Below are positions 45,590 through 54,794 of a stretch of 64,000 nt of DNA, in pieces. The stretch spans positions 25,045 to 89,044 of the forward strand of contig JAIXHQ010000013.1 of NCBI GenBank assembly GCA_030145715.1, given 5' to 3'. Every line of letters starts with the position of its first letter. Position 1 is the first letter of the stretch. Under the pieces are notes generated by a model. The model did no database searches, was not told the DNA's origin, and saw only the letters and a list, made by a program, of their open reading frames with translations. This DNA comes from Sphingopyxis sp. GTDB taxonomy: Bacteria; Pseudomonadota; Alphaproteobacteria; Sphingomonadales; Sphingomonadaceae. The position numbers were made by a program, and so were the translations under genes.

Positions 45590-47226
45590 GGCGCGGTGGT
45601 CGCGGGGGTCAGCCCGTCGCGCAGCTTGGCCTCCAGCCGGGTCGCCATGTCGGCCTCTGCCAGCAGCGCGGCGGCGCGCCAGTTATAGCGCGCCTGAAAA
45701 CGCTGTCCCGCCTGCCAATAGGCATCGCCCAGATGTTCGACGATCACCGCATTGTCCGGCTCGCCGCGCTGCGCCCGTTCGAGCAGTTTCACCGCGTCGT
45801 CGGTGCGACCGGTCAGGAAATAGGCCCAGCCCAGCGAATCGGTGATGCTCGCATTCTGCGGCTCCTGCGCCCATGCCGCCTCGATCCGCGCCAGCGATCT
45901 GTCGACATCCTTGCGCCGTTCGATCGCCGAATAGCCCGCGAAATTAAGCACCGATGCATCCTCGGGGCGCAGTTCCACCGCCCGCTCCATCAACGGGGCG
46001 GCGGCATCCCATTCGTCCGCCTGCAACAATAGTTCCGCGCGCGCGATCAGCACCGTGCCGCGCAGCGCGCGATCGGCTTCGCCATCGCCCAGCGTGGCTT
46101 CGAACCGTTCATAGGCGCGGGCGGTCGCCTTCGGGTCCTCCGCGCGCCGCGCGATGTCCGCCAGCCGGACGATCAGGCTGCGCGCCGCATCGCCCTGTGC
46201 GGCGCTTTCCGCCAGCGTCACCGCTTCCGCCATCGCCCCGGCGTCGGCCATCAATTCCGCGCGCCGCATCGACAGCACCGGCGGCAACGCGCCGCGCCCG
46301 CCGGTCAACAGCGCGATCGCCTCGTCCCGCTGCCCATTGCGATCGAGCGCCTCGACCAGCGCCGCCCGCACCGCCCAGTCCTGATCGTTCAGCCAATAGG
46401 CCGCGCGCGCGAACAGCAGGGGCAGCTTCGCATTGCCGTTCGGGGTGCGGGCCAGTCCGTCGGCGAGCACCGCCAGCCATTGGGCGGTCCCGGCGCGCGG
46501 CGTCGTCACCGGCTGATCGGGCAGCAACAGCATCGGGTCCTCGCGCTGTCCGGATGCCAGCGCAATCCGGGCGCGCAGACGCTGCGCCGCCTCGCCCTCG
46601 CCCGCCTTGTCGAGCGTCGCGGCAAGGCGCAGCGCGACCAACTGGCTCATGCGGTCGGTCAGGATGATCACGTCGGTCTGCATCACCGCCTGTTCGGTTC
46701 GCTTTGCCGCGATCTGGACCAGCGCGATCTGCAACGACAGCGCGGGTTCGGGCCGCAGCCTTCCCGACCCCAGCAGCAGGTGGCGTTCGGGCAGTTTTTC
46801 GCGCGCGCCGACGTCGATCCATGCGTTGATCGTCGGCTGGATCAGCCGCGCGACGGGGTCGATACCCGCCTTTTCATTCCGCCCCGCCATATAGGCGCGG
46901 GCATCCTTCCAGTCCGACCGGCGCATCGCGTCGACCATCAACACCAGTTGGGCGTCGAACCGGCGGTCGCCGTTCGCCCACAGCGCCAGCGCCGCGCCAT
47001 GGGCGGCACTCAGGTCGCCGGCCTCGATCGCCTGTTCCAGCATCCGGCCGCGCAGGCCGGGAAGGTCGGGCGCCAGGCTGGACACTTCGCCCAACGCCGA
47101 CAGGGCGGCCGCCGAATGGCCGCCTTCTTCGGCAAGACGGGCGCGGACAAGTGCGTTCAGCGCCGCGCCGCCCTCGTCCGCGGCATGGACCGGAAGCGCC
47201 GCCGCAAAGGCCGCGACGGCGATCAC
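45586..47226 (-). CDS. Exported TPR-repeat protein
   Basis: This protein of about 546 residues has an N-terminal hydrophobic stretch (IAVAAFAAALPVHA), a likely signal peptide cleaved after HA. A long helical-repeat region follows, with TPR units clearest at the C-terminus (ASVLNFAGYSAIERRKD, ASITDSLGWAYFLTGRTDDAVKLLERA, AVIVEHLGDAYWQAGQ). It is probably periplasmic or outer-membrane associated. The start is uncertain: GTG at 47226 lacks a basic n-region and a ribosome binding site. The frame continues upstream over the ETF-QO stop, with possible ATT or ATA starts. Confidence 0.7.
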   Translation of the reverse strand: MIAVAAFAAALPVHAADEGGAALNALVRARLAEEGGHSAAALSALGEVSSLAPDLPGLRGRMLEQAIEAGDLSAAHGAALALWANGDRRFDAQLVLMVDAMRRSDWKDARAYMAGRNEKAGIDPVARLIQPTINAWIDVGAREKLPERHLLLGSGRLRPEPALSLQIALVQIAAKRTEQAVMQTDVIILTDRMSQLVALRLAATLDKAGEGEAAQRLRARIALASGQREDPMLLLPDQPVTTPRAGTAQWLAVLADGLARTPNGNAKLPLLFARAAYWLNDQDWAVRAALVEALDRNGQRDEAIALLTGGRGALPPVLSMRRAELMADAGAMAEAVTLAESAAQGDAARSLIVRLADIARRAEDPKATARAYERFEATLGDGEADRALRGTVLIARAELLLQADEWDAAAPLMERAVELRPEDASVLNFAGYSAIERRKDVDRSLARIEAAWAQEPQNASITDSLGWAYFLTGRTDDAVKLLERAQRGEPDNAVIVEHLGDAYWQAGQRFQARYNWRAAALLAEADMATRLEAKLRDGLTPATTAP

Positions 47227-47239
47227 ATAACGCGCGGAT

Positions 47240-48895
47240 TTACATATTGGGATAATTGGGGCCTCCGCCGCCTTCGGGTGTGACCCAATTGATATTCTGG
47301 GTCGGGTCCTTGATGTCGCACGTTTTGCAATGGACGCAATTCTGCGCGTTGATGACGAATTTCGGATCGCCCTCGGCCTCTCCGACAATTTCGTAAACGC
47401 CCGCCGGGCAATAACGCTGCGCCGGTTCGTCATACAGCGGCAGGTTATAGGCGACCGGGATCGACGGATCCTTCAATTGCAGGTGAACCGGCTGGTCCTC
47501 CTCATGATTGGTATTCGAAACGAACACCGACGACAGGCGATCGAACGTCAGCACCCCGTCGGGCCTCGGATAGTCCGGCTTCGGCATGATGTCGGCGCGG
47601 TACAGGCTTTCATTGTCCGGATGATGCTTCATCGTGAACGGGACTTTGATCTTCAGCGTTTCAAGCCACATCGTCATGCCCGACAGGATCGTCCCCGCCA
47701 GGTCGCCCCATTTCTCGACGAGCGGCAGCACGTTGCGCACGACGCTGAGTTCCTTCTTCACCCAACTGTCGTCATAGGCCGCCTGATAGGCGTCGAGCGT
47801 GTCGCTCGTCCGCCCCGCCGTCACCGCCGCGAAAGCGGCCTCGGCGGCCATCATGCCCGATTTCATCGCGGTGTGCGTTCCCTTGATGCGCGGAACATTC
47901 AGGAACCCGGCGCTGTCGCCGATCAGTGCGCCGCCGGGAAACGCCAGCTTCGGCACCGATTGATAGCCGCCATCGCTGATCGCCCGCGCGCCATAGGACA
48001 CGCGCTTGCCGCCCTTCAATATTTTGGCGATCTCGGGATGCGTCTTCCACTTCTGCATCTCCTGGAACGGAGAGATGTGGGGATTGCGATAATTCAGCCA
48101 GGTCACGAAACCCAGTGCGACCTGCCCGTTCGCCTGATGATAGAGGAAACCGCCGCCATTGGCATGTTCGTCGAGCGGCCAGCCCTGCGTGTGGATCACC
48201 CGTCCCTCGGCATGGTTTTCGGGCTTGATGTCCCACAATTCCTTGACCCCCAGGCCATAGACCTGCGGCTCGCAATCGCTGTCGAGCGCGAATTGCGGCT
48301 TCAGCATCTTGGTCAGGTGCCCGCGCACCCCTTCGCCAAAGAAAGTATATTTGGCATGAAGCTCCAGCCCCGGCGCATAATCGCCCTTGTGGCTGCCGTC
48401 GCGCGCGACGCCCATATCGCCGGTCGCGACGCCCTTTACCGAACCATCGTCATTGTACAGGATTTCCGCCGCCGGAAAGCCGGGGAATATCTCGACGCCC
48501 AGCCCTTCGGCCTGCTCCGCGAGCCAGCGGCACAGATTGCCAAGGCTGCCGGTATAGGTGCCCTTGTTGTGCATGAAACCCGGCGTGATGAAATGCGGCA
48601 CGCCGATCTTTTTCGTCGCGGTCAGCACCCAATGCTGATTGTCGTTGACCGGCACCTGCGCCATCGGACAGCCCTGAGTCCGCCAGTCGGGGATCAGTTC
48701 GTCCAGCGATTTGGGATCGATCACCGCCCCCGACAGGATATGCGCGCCGACTTCCGATCCTTTTTCCAGGATACAGACCGACAATTCGCTGCCCGCCTCG
48801 TTCGCCAGTTGTTTCAGGCGGATCGCCGCCGAAAGTCCCGCCGGACCCGCGCCGACGATGACCACGTCATAGGGCATCGATTCCCGTTCGCTCAC
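47240..48895 (-). CDS. Electron transfer flavoprotein-ubiquinone oxidoreductase
   Basis: This 551-residue ETF-QO has FAD motif VVIVGAGPAGLSAAIRL near the N-terminus and a central ubiquinone-binding region. The C-terminal [4Fe-4S] ferredoxin-like domain has CPAGVYEIVG and CVHCKTCDIKDP. It passes electrons from acyl-CoA dehydrogenases via ETF to ubiquinone at the inner membrane. The GTG at 48895 (VSERESMPYD) is taken as start, with AAAGG upstream; an ATG six codons later is possible. The fit with the acyl-CoA genes in this window is metabolic only. Confidence 0.92.
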   Translation of the reverse strand: MSERESMPYDVVIVGAGPAGLSAAIRLKQLANEAGSELSVCILEKGSEVGAHILSGAVIDPKSLDELIPDWRTQGCPMAQVPVNDNQHWVLTATKKIGVPHFITPGFMHNKGTYTGSLGNLCRWLAEQAEGLGVEIFPGFPAAEILYNDDGSVKGVATGDMGVARDGSHKGDYAPGLELHAKYTFFGEGVRGHLTKMLKPQFALDSDCEPQVYGLGVKELWDIKPENHAEGRVIHTQGWPLDEHANGGGFLYHQANGQVALGFVTWLNYRNPHISPFQEMQKWKTHPEIAKILKGGKRVSYGARAISDGGYQSVPKLAFPGGALIGDSAGFLNVPRIKGTHTAMKSGMMAAEAAFAAVTAGRTSDTLDAYQAAYDDSWVKKELSVVRNVLPLVEKWGDLAGTILSGMTMWLETLKIKVPFTMKHHPDNESLYRADIMPKPDYPRPDGVLTFDRLSSVFVSNTNHEEDQPVHLQLKDPSIPVAYNLPLYDEPAQRYCPAGVYEIVGEAEGDPKFVINAQNCVHCKTCDIKDPTQNINWVTPEGGGGPNYPNM

Positions 48896-48977
48896 CGCAA
48901 ATACCTTTCTGCCGTCCCGGCACCGGACATTCATCGTGTCCCGCGCTCATTCTGTCACGAAATGCGATGCCCGCCAA

Positions 48978-48993
48978 TTGACGGGTCCGTCAA
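48978..48993. promoter_or_regulatory. Palindrome in divergent promoter region
   Basis: TTGACGG-GT-CCGTCAA lies 22 bases ahead of the UDG-like ATG and 83 bases ahead of the ETF-QO start. It combines a -35-like TTGACG on both strands with perfect symmetry, so it could be an operator or paired promoter elements. Confidence 0.3.
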
Positions 48994-49014
48994 CTGCCTG
49001 TTTGAACAAATCAC

Positions 49015-49800
49015 ATGGGTGGGCAGAATTCAGCCGCGCTGGCGCAAAGCATTCATGACTGGTGGTCGCTCGCCGGCGTCGATGCGCTCGTTGGCGAGGA
49101 ACCCGCCGGGTGGCTGGTCACGCCGCCCGCGAACGACGCCGCCGCGCGTCCCCGGCGCCCCGCGATCGTAGAGGCCGAACCACCGCCCCTCCCCTCCGCG
49201 CTTCAACGGCCCGAAACGCCGGAAACCGCCGAACCAAAGGGCCCGGTCGTTTTCCCGCAGGACTGGACGGAATTTCAGGCATGGCTGGCGGACAGCGATG
49301 ATGTGCCGGGCAGCCAGTGGGACGCGCGCCGCGTCCTTCCCGTCGGCAACGCCGGGGCACCGCTGATGCTGTTGACCGCATGGCCCGAAATCGACGACCA
49401 GCGCGACGGCAGCCTGTTCGCCGGACCCACCGGCCAGTTGCTCGATGCCATGCTGCGCGCGATCGGCATGACGCGCGCCGAATGCTATGTGGCCAGCCTT
49501 GCCGTCACGCGGCCGGCGGGCGGGCGCTGCGACGAAGCCGACGCGGCGGACCTCGCCCGCCTGCTGCGGCACCATTTGCGGCTTGCCGGGCCGGGCCGCC
49601 TGCTGATGATCGGCAGCGACATCGTGCGGATCGCCGCCGACAGGGCGCTGGCCGATGTTCGCGGAAAGTTACTCGATGTTAACCATGACGGCGGCAATGT
49701 GGAGACAGTGGCTGTGGCACATCCCGCGATGTTGCTGGCCCGGCCGGCGCAAAAGGCAGCCGCCTGGGATAGCCTGAAACTGTTCAACCGGGAACGTTGA
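49015..49800 (+). CDS. Uracil-DNA-glycosylase-superfamily-like protein, degenerate
   Basis: This 261-residue protein has a Pro-rich linker (about 36-75) and a C-terminal domain with LFAGPTGQLLDAMLRAIGM and VAVAHPAMLLARPAQKAAAWDSL. These match the PFVGPAGQLL and HPS blocks of family 4/5 uracil-DNA glycosylases. The catalytic GEAPG motif is replaced by LLTAWPE, and the N-terminal Fe-S cysteines are absent. Enzyme activity is therefore doubtful. It ends five bases before the transglycosylase gene. Confidence 0.65.
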   Translation: MGGQNSAALAQSIHDWWSLAGVDALVGEEPAGWLVTPPANDAAARPRRPAIVEAEPPPLPSALQRPETPETAEPKGPVVFPQDWTEFQAWLADSDDVPGSQWDARRVLPVGNAGAPLMLLTAWPEIDDQRDGSLFAGPTGQLLDAMLRAIGMTRAECYVASLAVTRPAGGRCDEADAADLARLLRHHLRLAGPGRLLMIGSDIVRIAADRALADVRGKLLDVNHDGGNVETVAVAHPAMLLARPAQKAAAWDSLKLFNRER

Positions 49801-49804
49801 CGGG

Positions 49805-51568
49805 ATGCAGAATATGACCAGACATCTTCTATCATGCGCCGTTCTGGCCGCTTCGCTGGGCGCCTTGCCCGCCGCCGCGGCCGATGCGGGCGATACCCGC
49901 GCCGTGCTGACGCCGCAAACCGTGCCGGACATCCTCTCGGCAAAGCAGAAACAGCTTTATACTCAGGTGCTGACCGCGATCCGCGCCGAACGCTGGGCCG
50001 ATGCCAAGTCACTGCTCGACGGCGCCGACAATGGCCCGCTCTCCGATTTCCTGCGCGCCGAACTGCTGACCGCGGCGAACAGCCCGCGCGCGGAGGTCGC
50101 CGACATCGTGCCGATCCTGTCGCGCTCGCCCTTCCTGCCCCAGGCGGAACAGCTTGGGCGGCTGGCGACGAAGCGCGGGGCGACCGACCTTCCGGCGCTT
50201 CCCGATCAGGCCCGGCTCAGTTGGGCCGGTTCCGCGCCGCGCCGCGTCGGCGCCGATGCGGTCAGCGGCGATCCCGTCGCCGCCGAACTGGCGCGGACGA
50301 TCCCCGAACGGATCAAGAATGACGACCCGGCGGGTGCAGAGGCGCTGCTCAACGCCGTCGGCGACCGGCTGACGCCCGAAGCGCGCGACGAATGGCGGCA
50401 AAAGGTCGCCTGGTCCTATTATATCGAAAATGACGACGCCAACGCGCTCCGGCTTGCGACCGCGTGCAGCGCCGGGCACGGCGCCTGGTCGACGCAGGGC
50501 GCCTGGGTTCAGGGCCTCAGCTCATGGCGGACGCGCGACTATCGCACCGCGCTGACCGCGTTCGACCGCGTCGCCAAGGAAGCACCCGACAGCGAATTGC
50601 GCGCCGCCGCTCATTATTGGGCCGCGCGCGCCGCCATCGCCGCCGGCGATCCGGCATCGGTGCAATCGCGCCTGCGCGCCGCCGCCGCGAACGAAGAAAC
50701 ATTCTATGGCCTGCTCGCGGCGGAAACGCTGGGCGTCGACACGAACCGCCAGCGCGGGAATGTCCGCGTCGACCGCAGCGCGTGGCGCGCGCTGGAGGAT
50801 CTGCCCAATGTCCGCGTCGCCATGGCGCTCGCCGAAATTGGCGAGGATAAATATGCCGACGCGGTGCTGCGGCATCAGGCGCGGATCGGCGATGCGCGAC
50901 AGCATGAACAATTGCTGGGGATCGCGGGCGCGTTAAGCCTTCCCGAAACGCAGCTTTATCTGGCGCACAATACGCCGCAGGGGCGCAAACTGGCCGCTAC
51001 CGCCCGCTATCCCCAGCCCAAGTGGGAACCCAATGGCGGGTGGAAAGTCGATCCCGCGCTGGTCTTTGCGCATACGCTTCAGGAATCGCGCTTTCAGCGA
51101 ACCGTCGTCAGCCCGGCGGGCGCGTTCGGCCTGATGCAGGTCCGCCCCGGCACCGCGCGCGACGTCGCCCGCTGGCGCGGCGACAGCGACACCGGCGACC
51201 TGCGCATTCCCGCGGTCAACATGGACATGGGGCAAAGCTATCTGCAATATCTCAGCCGCGATCCATCGACCGGCGGCCTGTTGCCCAAGGTGATCGCCGC
51301 CTATAACGCCGGTCCCGCGCCCGTCGCGCGCTGGCAATCCGAAATCCGCGACAATGGCGACCCGCTGCTCTATATGGAATCCATCCCCTATTGGGAAACG
51401 CGCGGCTATGTCGGCATCGTGCTGCGCAACTATTGGATGTACGAGGTGCAACAGGGCAAACCGTCGGTCAGCCGCTCCGCGCTGGCGCAGGGCAAATGGC
51501 CGCGCTTTCCCGATGGCAAGGACCGCGCTCGCATGACCTATGCGGGCGGCCTCGCCAACGCCGACTGA
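49805..51568 (+). CDS. Soluble lytic murein transglycosylase
   Basis: This 587-residue protein has a signal peptide (MTRHLLSCAVLAASLGALPAAAA) and a long alpha-superhelical U/L-domain. A C-terminal SLT domain has catalytic Glu427 in LQESRFQRTVVS, GAFGLMQVRPGTA and IAAYNAGPAPVARW. It cleaves peptidoglycan in the periplasm. Two Met codons (49805 and 49814) could start it. It is closely spaced after the UDG-like gene, so the two may share a transcript. Confidence 0.9.
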   Translation: MQNMTRHLLSCAVLAASLGALPAAAADAGDTRAVLTPQTVPDILSAKQKQLYTQVLTAIRAERWADAKSLLDGADNGPLSDFLRAELLTAANSPRAEVADIVPILSRSPFLPQAEQLGRLATKRGATDLPALPDQARLSWAGSAPRRVGADAVSGDPVAAELARTIPERIKNDDPAGAEALLNAVGDRLTPEARDEWRQKVAWSYYIENDDANALRLATACSAGHGAWSTQGAWVQGLSSWRTRDYRTALTAFDRVAKEAPDSELRAAAHYWAARAAIAAGDPASVQSRLRAAAANEETFYGLLAAETLGVDTNRQRGNVRVDRSAWRALEDLPNVRVAMALAEIGEDKYADAVLRHQARIGDARQHEQLLGIAGALSLPETQLYLAHNTPQGRKLAATARYPQPKWEPNGGWKVDPALVFAHTLQESRFQRTVVSPAGAFGLMQVRPGTARDVARWRGDSDTGDLRIPAVNMDMGQSYLQYLSRDPSTGGLLPKVIAAYNAGPAPVARWQSEIRDNGDPLLYMESIPYWETRGYVGIVLRNYWMYEVQQGKPSVSRSALAQGKWPRFPDGKDRARMTYAGGLANAD

Positions 51569-51619
51569 CGCAACCGACCTGATCGCCCTCCCGTCTCGGC
51601 AATCGGATCGCAGTAATTC

Positions 51620-51634
51620 GTTCTTTATTTGTTC
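51620..51634 (+). promoter_or_regulatory. LexA (SOS) box
   Basis: GTTC-TTTATTT-GTTC exactly fits the alphaproteobacterial LexA operator GTTC-N7-GTTC. It lies 24 bases ahead of the GTG start of the PA0069-family radical SAM gene, a position suited to block RNA polymerase. Confidence 0.8.
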
Positions 51635-51658
51635 CCATCGCCGCGATAGTTTCGCACG

Positions 51659-52747
51659 GTGGAACACACAAAGCCCCTGCCCCCGATTCCAGGTCGCGGC
51701 GCGCCGACCAATATGCGGCCGACGCGAACCGGATCGGCTGAACGCATCGCGGACGGCGACTGGCTCGACGCGGCAGAGCATATCGACGGCGCGGCCCCGC
51801 GCCTGCGCACGACCGTAACCGTCGAACATCCGAAAACTATCATCGCGCGCAACACGTCGCCCGACATCGGCTTCGACCGCTCGATCAACCCCTATCGCGG
51901 CTGCGAGCATGGGTGCATCTATTGCTTCGCGCGGCCGACCCATGCTTTTCACGACCTGTCGCCGGGGCTCGATTTCGAAAGCCGGCTGTTCGCCAAACCC
52001 GACGCGGCACGGCTGCTGCGCGCCGAACTTGCCAGACGCAATTATGCGGTGGCGCCGATCGCGATCGGGACGAACACCGACGGATACCAACCGATCGAAC
52101 GCGATTGGGGCATCACCCGTTCGGTCGTCGAAGTCCTCGCCGAAACCCGCCACCCGCTTATCATCACGACAAAGTCGGACCGTGTGCTGCGCGACATCGA
52201 CCTGCTGGCCGACATGGCGCGCGACAATCTGGTCGGGGTCGCGGTGTCGGTGACGACGCTCGACCCGCACATCGCCCGCACGCTGGAACCGCGCGCGCCG
52301 CACCCGCGCCGCCGGCTGGCCGCGATCCGCGCGCTGATTGACGCCGGCATACCGACCCAGGTCAATATCTCGCCGATCGTCCCCGCGATCACCGATCACG
52401 AGATAGAGGCGATCATGGCCGCCGCTGCCAAAGCGGGCGCGATGCGCGCCTCCTATATCCTGATGCGCCTGCCGCATGAGGTCGCGCCCCTGTTCCGCGC
52501 ATGGCTGGGCGCCCATTACCCCGACCGGGCGGACAAGGTGATGCACATGATTCAGGACATGCGCGGCGGCCGCGACAATGATCCCGATTTCTTTACCCGC
52601 ATGAAAGGGCGCGGCGTCTGGGCCCAGCTTGTCCGCTCCCGCGTCAAACGCGCCGCGCGCCAACATGGCATGGACCGGCCGTTCCCGCCGCTCCGCTGCG
52701 ACCTGTTCAAGCCGCCCGAACGCGATGGACAGATGGAATTATTCTGA
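51659..52747 (+). CDS. PA0069/Rv2578c-family radical SAM protein
   Basis: This 362-residue radical SAM enzyme has the cluster C82, C86 and C89 in NPYRGCEHGCIYCFARP, followed by SplB-like segments (AIGTNTDGYQPIERDW, ITTKSDRVLRDIDLL). Family members are distant relatives of spore photoproduct lyase and are suspected to act in DNA repair; the reaction is unknown. The GTG start (MEHTKPLPPI) is used since no ATG precedes the conserved block. An upstream SOS box supports a DNA-damage role. Confidence 0.88.
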   Translation: MEHTKPLPPIPGRGAPTNMRPTRTGSAERIADGDWLDAAEHIDGAAPRLRTTVTVEHPKTIIARNTSPDIGFDRSINPYRGCEHGCIYCFARPTHAFHDLSPGLDFESRLFAKPDAARLLRAELARRNYAVAPIAIGTNTDGYQPIERDWGITRSVVEVLAETRHPLIITTKSDRVLRDIDLLADMARDNLVGVAVSVTTLDPHIARTLEPRAPHPRRRLAAIRALIDAGIPTQVNISPIVPAITDHEIEAIMAAAAKAGAMRASYILMRLPHEVAPLFRAWLGAHYPDRADKVMHMIQDMRGGRDNDPDFFTRMKGRGVWAQLVRSRVKRAARQHGMDRPFPPLRCDLFKPPERDGQMELF

Positions 52748-52850
52748 TTCCAGAGTGGTTTCGAGTGAGATGGAACATGTCACGACTCGAAAATCACGGA
52801 AATACAGGAATCCAGAGTGCCGGTTTTGATTCCGTCAAAACCGAACGCGC
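52748..52850. other. Short repeats and hairpin after the radical SAM gene
   Basis: TCCAGAGTG occurs twice (52751 and 52811) as a direct repeat. A perfect 9-bp stem CGGTTTTGA / TCAAAACCG with a five-base loop lies at 52821-52843. The hairpin may end the radical SAM transcript; it has no U-run. Confidence 0.5.
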
Positions 52851-53122
52851 CCTAGGGTCAGGACCCATTAATTCCCCGGTCGAGGTTTGAAGCGATTTTG
52901 CTCAGTGCGAGGAGGAAAGGCGAAGGAATATGTCAATATTTCAAGACTTTTCGACGAAGCAATGGGCAAAATCGATCAAATCCCCAAGGGACGCCGAAAT
53001 GGCTTCGATCTCAGGCCCGCGCGGCCTTGCGGGTAGCGATGCTACCCGCTGCGCCCGCCCGAGCCCGATATCTTCGCCATTTCGACGCCTCGACCGGGGA
53101 ATTAATGGGTCCTGACCCTAGG
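52851..53122. mobile_element. 272-bp MITE-like element with 35-bp perfect terminal inverted repeats
   Basis: The ends 52851-52885 and 53088-53122 are perfect inverted copies of 35 bases, starting CCTAGGGTCAGGACCCATTA. The outermost CTAG on each side can be read as a 4-bp target duplication, which would make the true repeat start GGTCAGGACC. The repeat itself contains GGGTC-AG-GACCC. Inside lies a 7-bp hairpin (53031-53047, GGGTAGC / GCTACCC). No transposase is encoded; the longest internal frame is 61 codons with no recognisable motif. The right end contains the stop codon of the acyl-CoA ligase gene. Confidence 0.85.
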
Positions 53123-54737
53123 CGTCGGCCAGCGACTTCAGCTTGTAATCCTTGTAATCGTCGCGGATCTGCCGTTTCAATATTTTGCCCGTCGCGGTGT
53201 GGGGCAATTCGTCGACGAACAGGACCTCGTCGGGCAGCCACCATTTGGCGACCTTGTCCTTCAGATAGTCGACGATCGCTGCCTCGCTTGTGTCGGCGCC
53301 CGGTTTCCGGACGATCAACAGGATCGGCCGTTCGTCCCATTTGGGATGGTGGACGCCGACCGCCGCCGCTTCCTGAACGCCCGGCGCGCCGACCGCCGCA
53401 TTTTCCAGCTCGATCGACGAAATCCATTCGCCGCCCGACTTGATGACGTCCTTCGCCCGGTCGGTGATCTGCATGACGCCATCGGGGTGCAGCACCGCGA
53501 CGTCGCCGGTGTCGAACCATCCGTCGGCGTCGGTGGCGTCGGCATCGCCCTTGAAATAGCGTTGGACGATCCACGGGCCGCGGCATTGCAGCCGCCCGCT
53601 CGTTTCGCCGTCGCGCGGCAATTCCCGGTCCGCGTCGTCGACGATGCGCAATTCGACGCCGAACGGCGGACAGCCCTGTCGGCACACGATGTCGACCTGT
53701 TGCTCGAAACTCAGTTCGTCCCAGTTCCACGGCCGTTTGCCCATCGTCCCGATCGGGCTGGTTTCGGTCATGCCCCATGCGTGGCCCACGGCGATGCCCG
53801 CCTTCATGAACCGTTCGATCATCGCGCGCGGCGCCGCCGATCCGCCGATAATGACACGTTCCAGCTTGCCATAATCGATGCCCGTCGCGTCCATGTGCGC
53901 GAACATCGCGATCCACACCGTCGGCACCCCCGCGCTGTGCGTCACGCCTTCGTCGTGCATCAGGTCGCACAGAACCTGCGCCTCGTTGGTCGCCGAAAAC
54001 ACCAGCTTGGCGCCCACCGTCGCCGCCGCGAACGGCACGCCCCAGCTATTGGCATGGAACATCGGCACGATGGGCAGGATGACGCTGTGGTTCGACAGGC
54101 CGAACACGTCGGGCTGAATTTCGGTGATCGCATGGATGACGTTCGACCGATGTTCGTACAAGACGCCCTTGGGATTGCCGGTGGTCCCGCTGGTATAGCA
54201 CAGCCCGACGGGGTCGCGTTCGTCCAGGTCGACCCACGCGAAACTGCCGTCCTCGGCATCCAGCAGGTCGCGATAGGACAGATAATCGTCGCGCGCGGGG
54301 GCGTCGAACAGGATGAAATGTTCGATCGTCGGCAACTGGTCGCGCAACCGTTCGACGATCGGCAGGAACATCGCGTCGAACAACAGCACGCGGTCCTCTG
54401 CATGGTTGATGATATAGACCAGTTGTTCGTCGAACAATCGCGGGTTGACGGTGTGCAGCACCCCGCCCATGCCCGCGCTGCCGTACCAACTGACCAGGTG
54501 ATGGAAATGGTTCATCGCCAGCGTCGCGATCCGGTCGCCCTTCGTCATGCCCAATCGGGTCATGGCGGCGGCAAAGCGGCGGGCATCCCGCCCGACATCC
54601 TGCCATGTCGCCCGCGTTATCGTGCCGTCGGCCCAGCGCGATATGATTTCGCGGTCCGCATGTTCGCGCGCGGCATGATCGATCAGGCTCGTGACGAGCA
54701 GCGGCTGGCCCTGCATTCCCATGACTGGCATCCTCAT
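53118..54737 (-). CDS. Long/medium-chain fatty-acyl-CoA ligase (AMP-forming)
   Basis: This 539-residue ANL-superfamily ligase has P-loop [21 protein letters not shown], and a C-terminal [16 protein letters not shown] with catalytic Lys in [11 protein letters not shown]. It activates a carboxylate to an acyl-CoA through an acyl-AMP. Substrate length is not readable. The protein appears complete (ends LKSLADA). Its TAG stop lies at the boundary of the 272-bp repeat element, inside a CTAG. Confidence 0.88.
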   Translation of the reverse strand: MRMPVMGMQGQPLLVTSLIDHAAREHADREIISRWADGTITRATWQDVGRDARRFAAAMTRLGMTKGDRIATLAMNHFHHLVSWYGSAGMGGVLHTVNPRLFDEQLVYIINHAEDRVLLFDAMFLPIVERLRDQLPTIEHFILFDAPARDDYLSYRDLLDAEDGSFAWVDLDERDPVGLCYTSGTTGNPKGVLYEHRSNVIHAITEIQPDVFGLSNHSVILPIVPMFHANSWGVPFAAATVGAKLVFSATNEAQVLCDLMHDEGVTHSAGVPTVWIAMFAHMDATGIDYGKLERVIIGGSAAPRAMIERFMKAGIAVGHAWGMTETSPIGTMGKRPWNWDELSFEQQVDIVCRQGCPPFGVELRIVDDADRELPRDGETSGRLQCRGPWIVQRYFKGDADATDADGWFDTGDVAVLHPDGVMQITDRAKDVIKSGGEWISSIELENAAVGAPGVQEAAAVGVHHPKWDERPILLIVRKPGADTSEAAIVDYLKDKVAKWWLPDEVLFVDELPHTATGKILKRQIRDDYKDYKLKSLADA

Positions 54738-54794
54738 ATTATCGTTGCCACACAGGAATAGGGCGGGAAATGCGCGCGGCGCAAGGGGTTAGGG

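Noticed and set aside
52930..53115. A 61-codon frame inside the 272-bp element
   Set aside because: No transposase or other motif; it runs into the terminal repeat and is probably chance.
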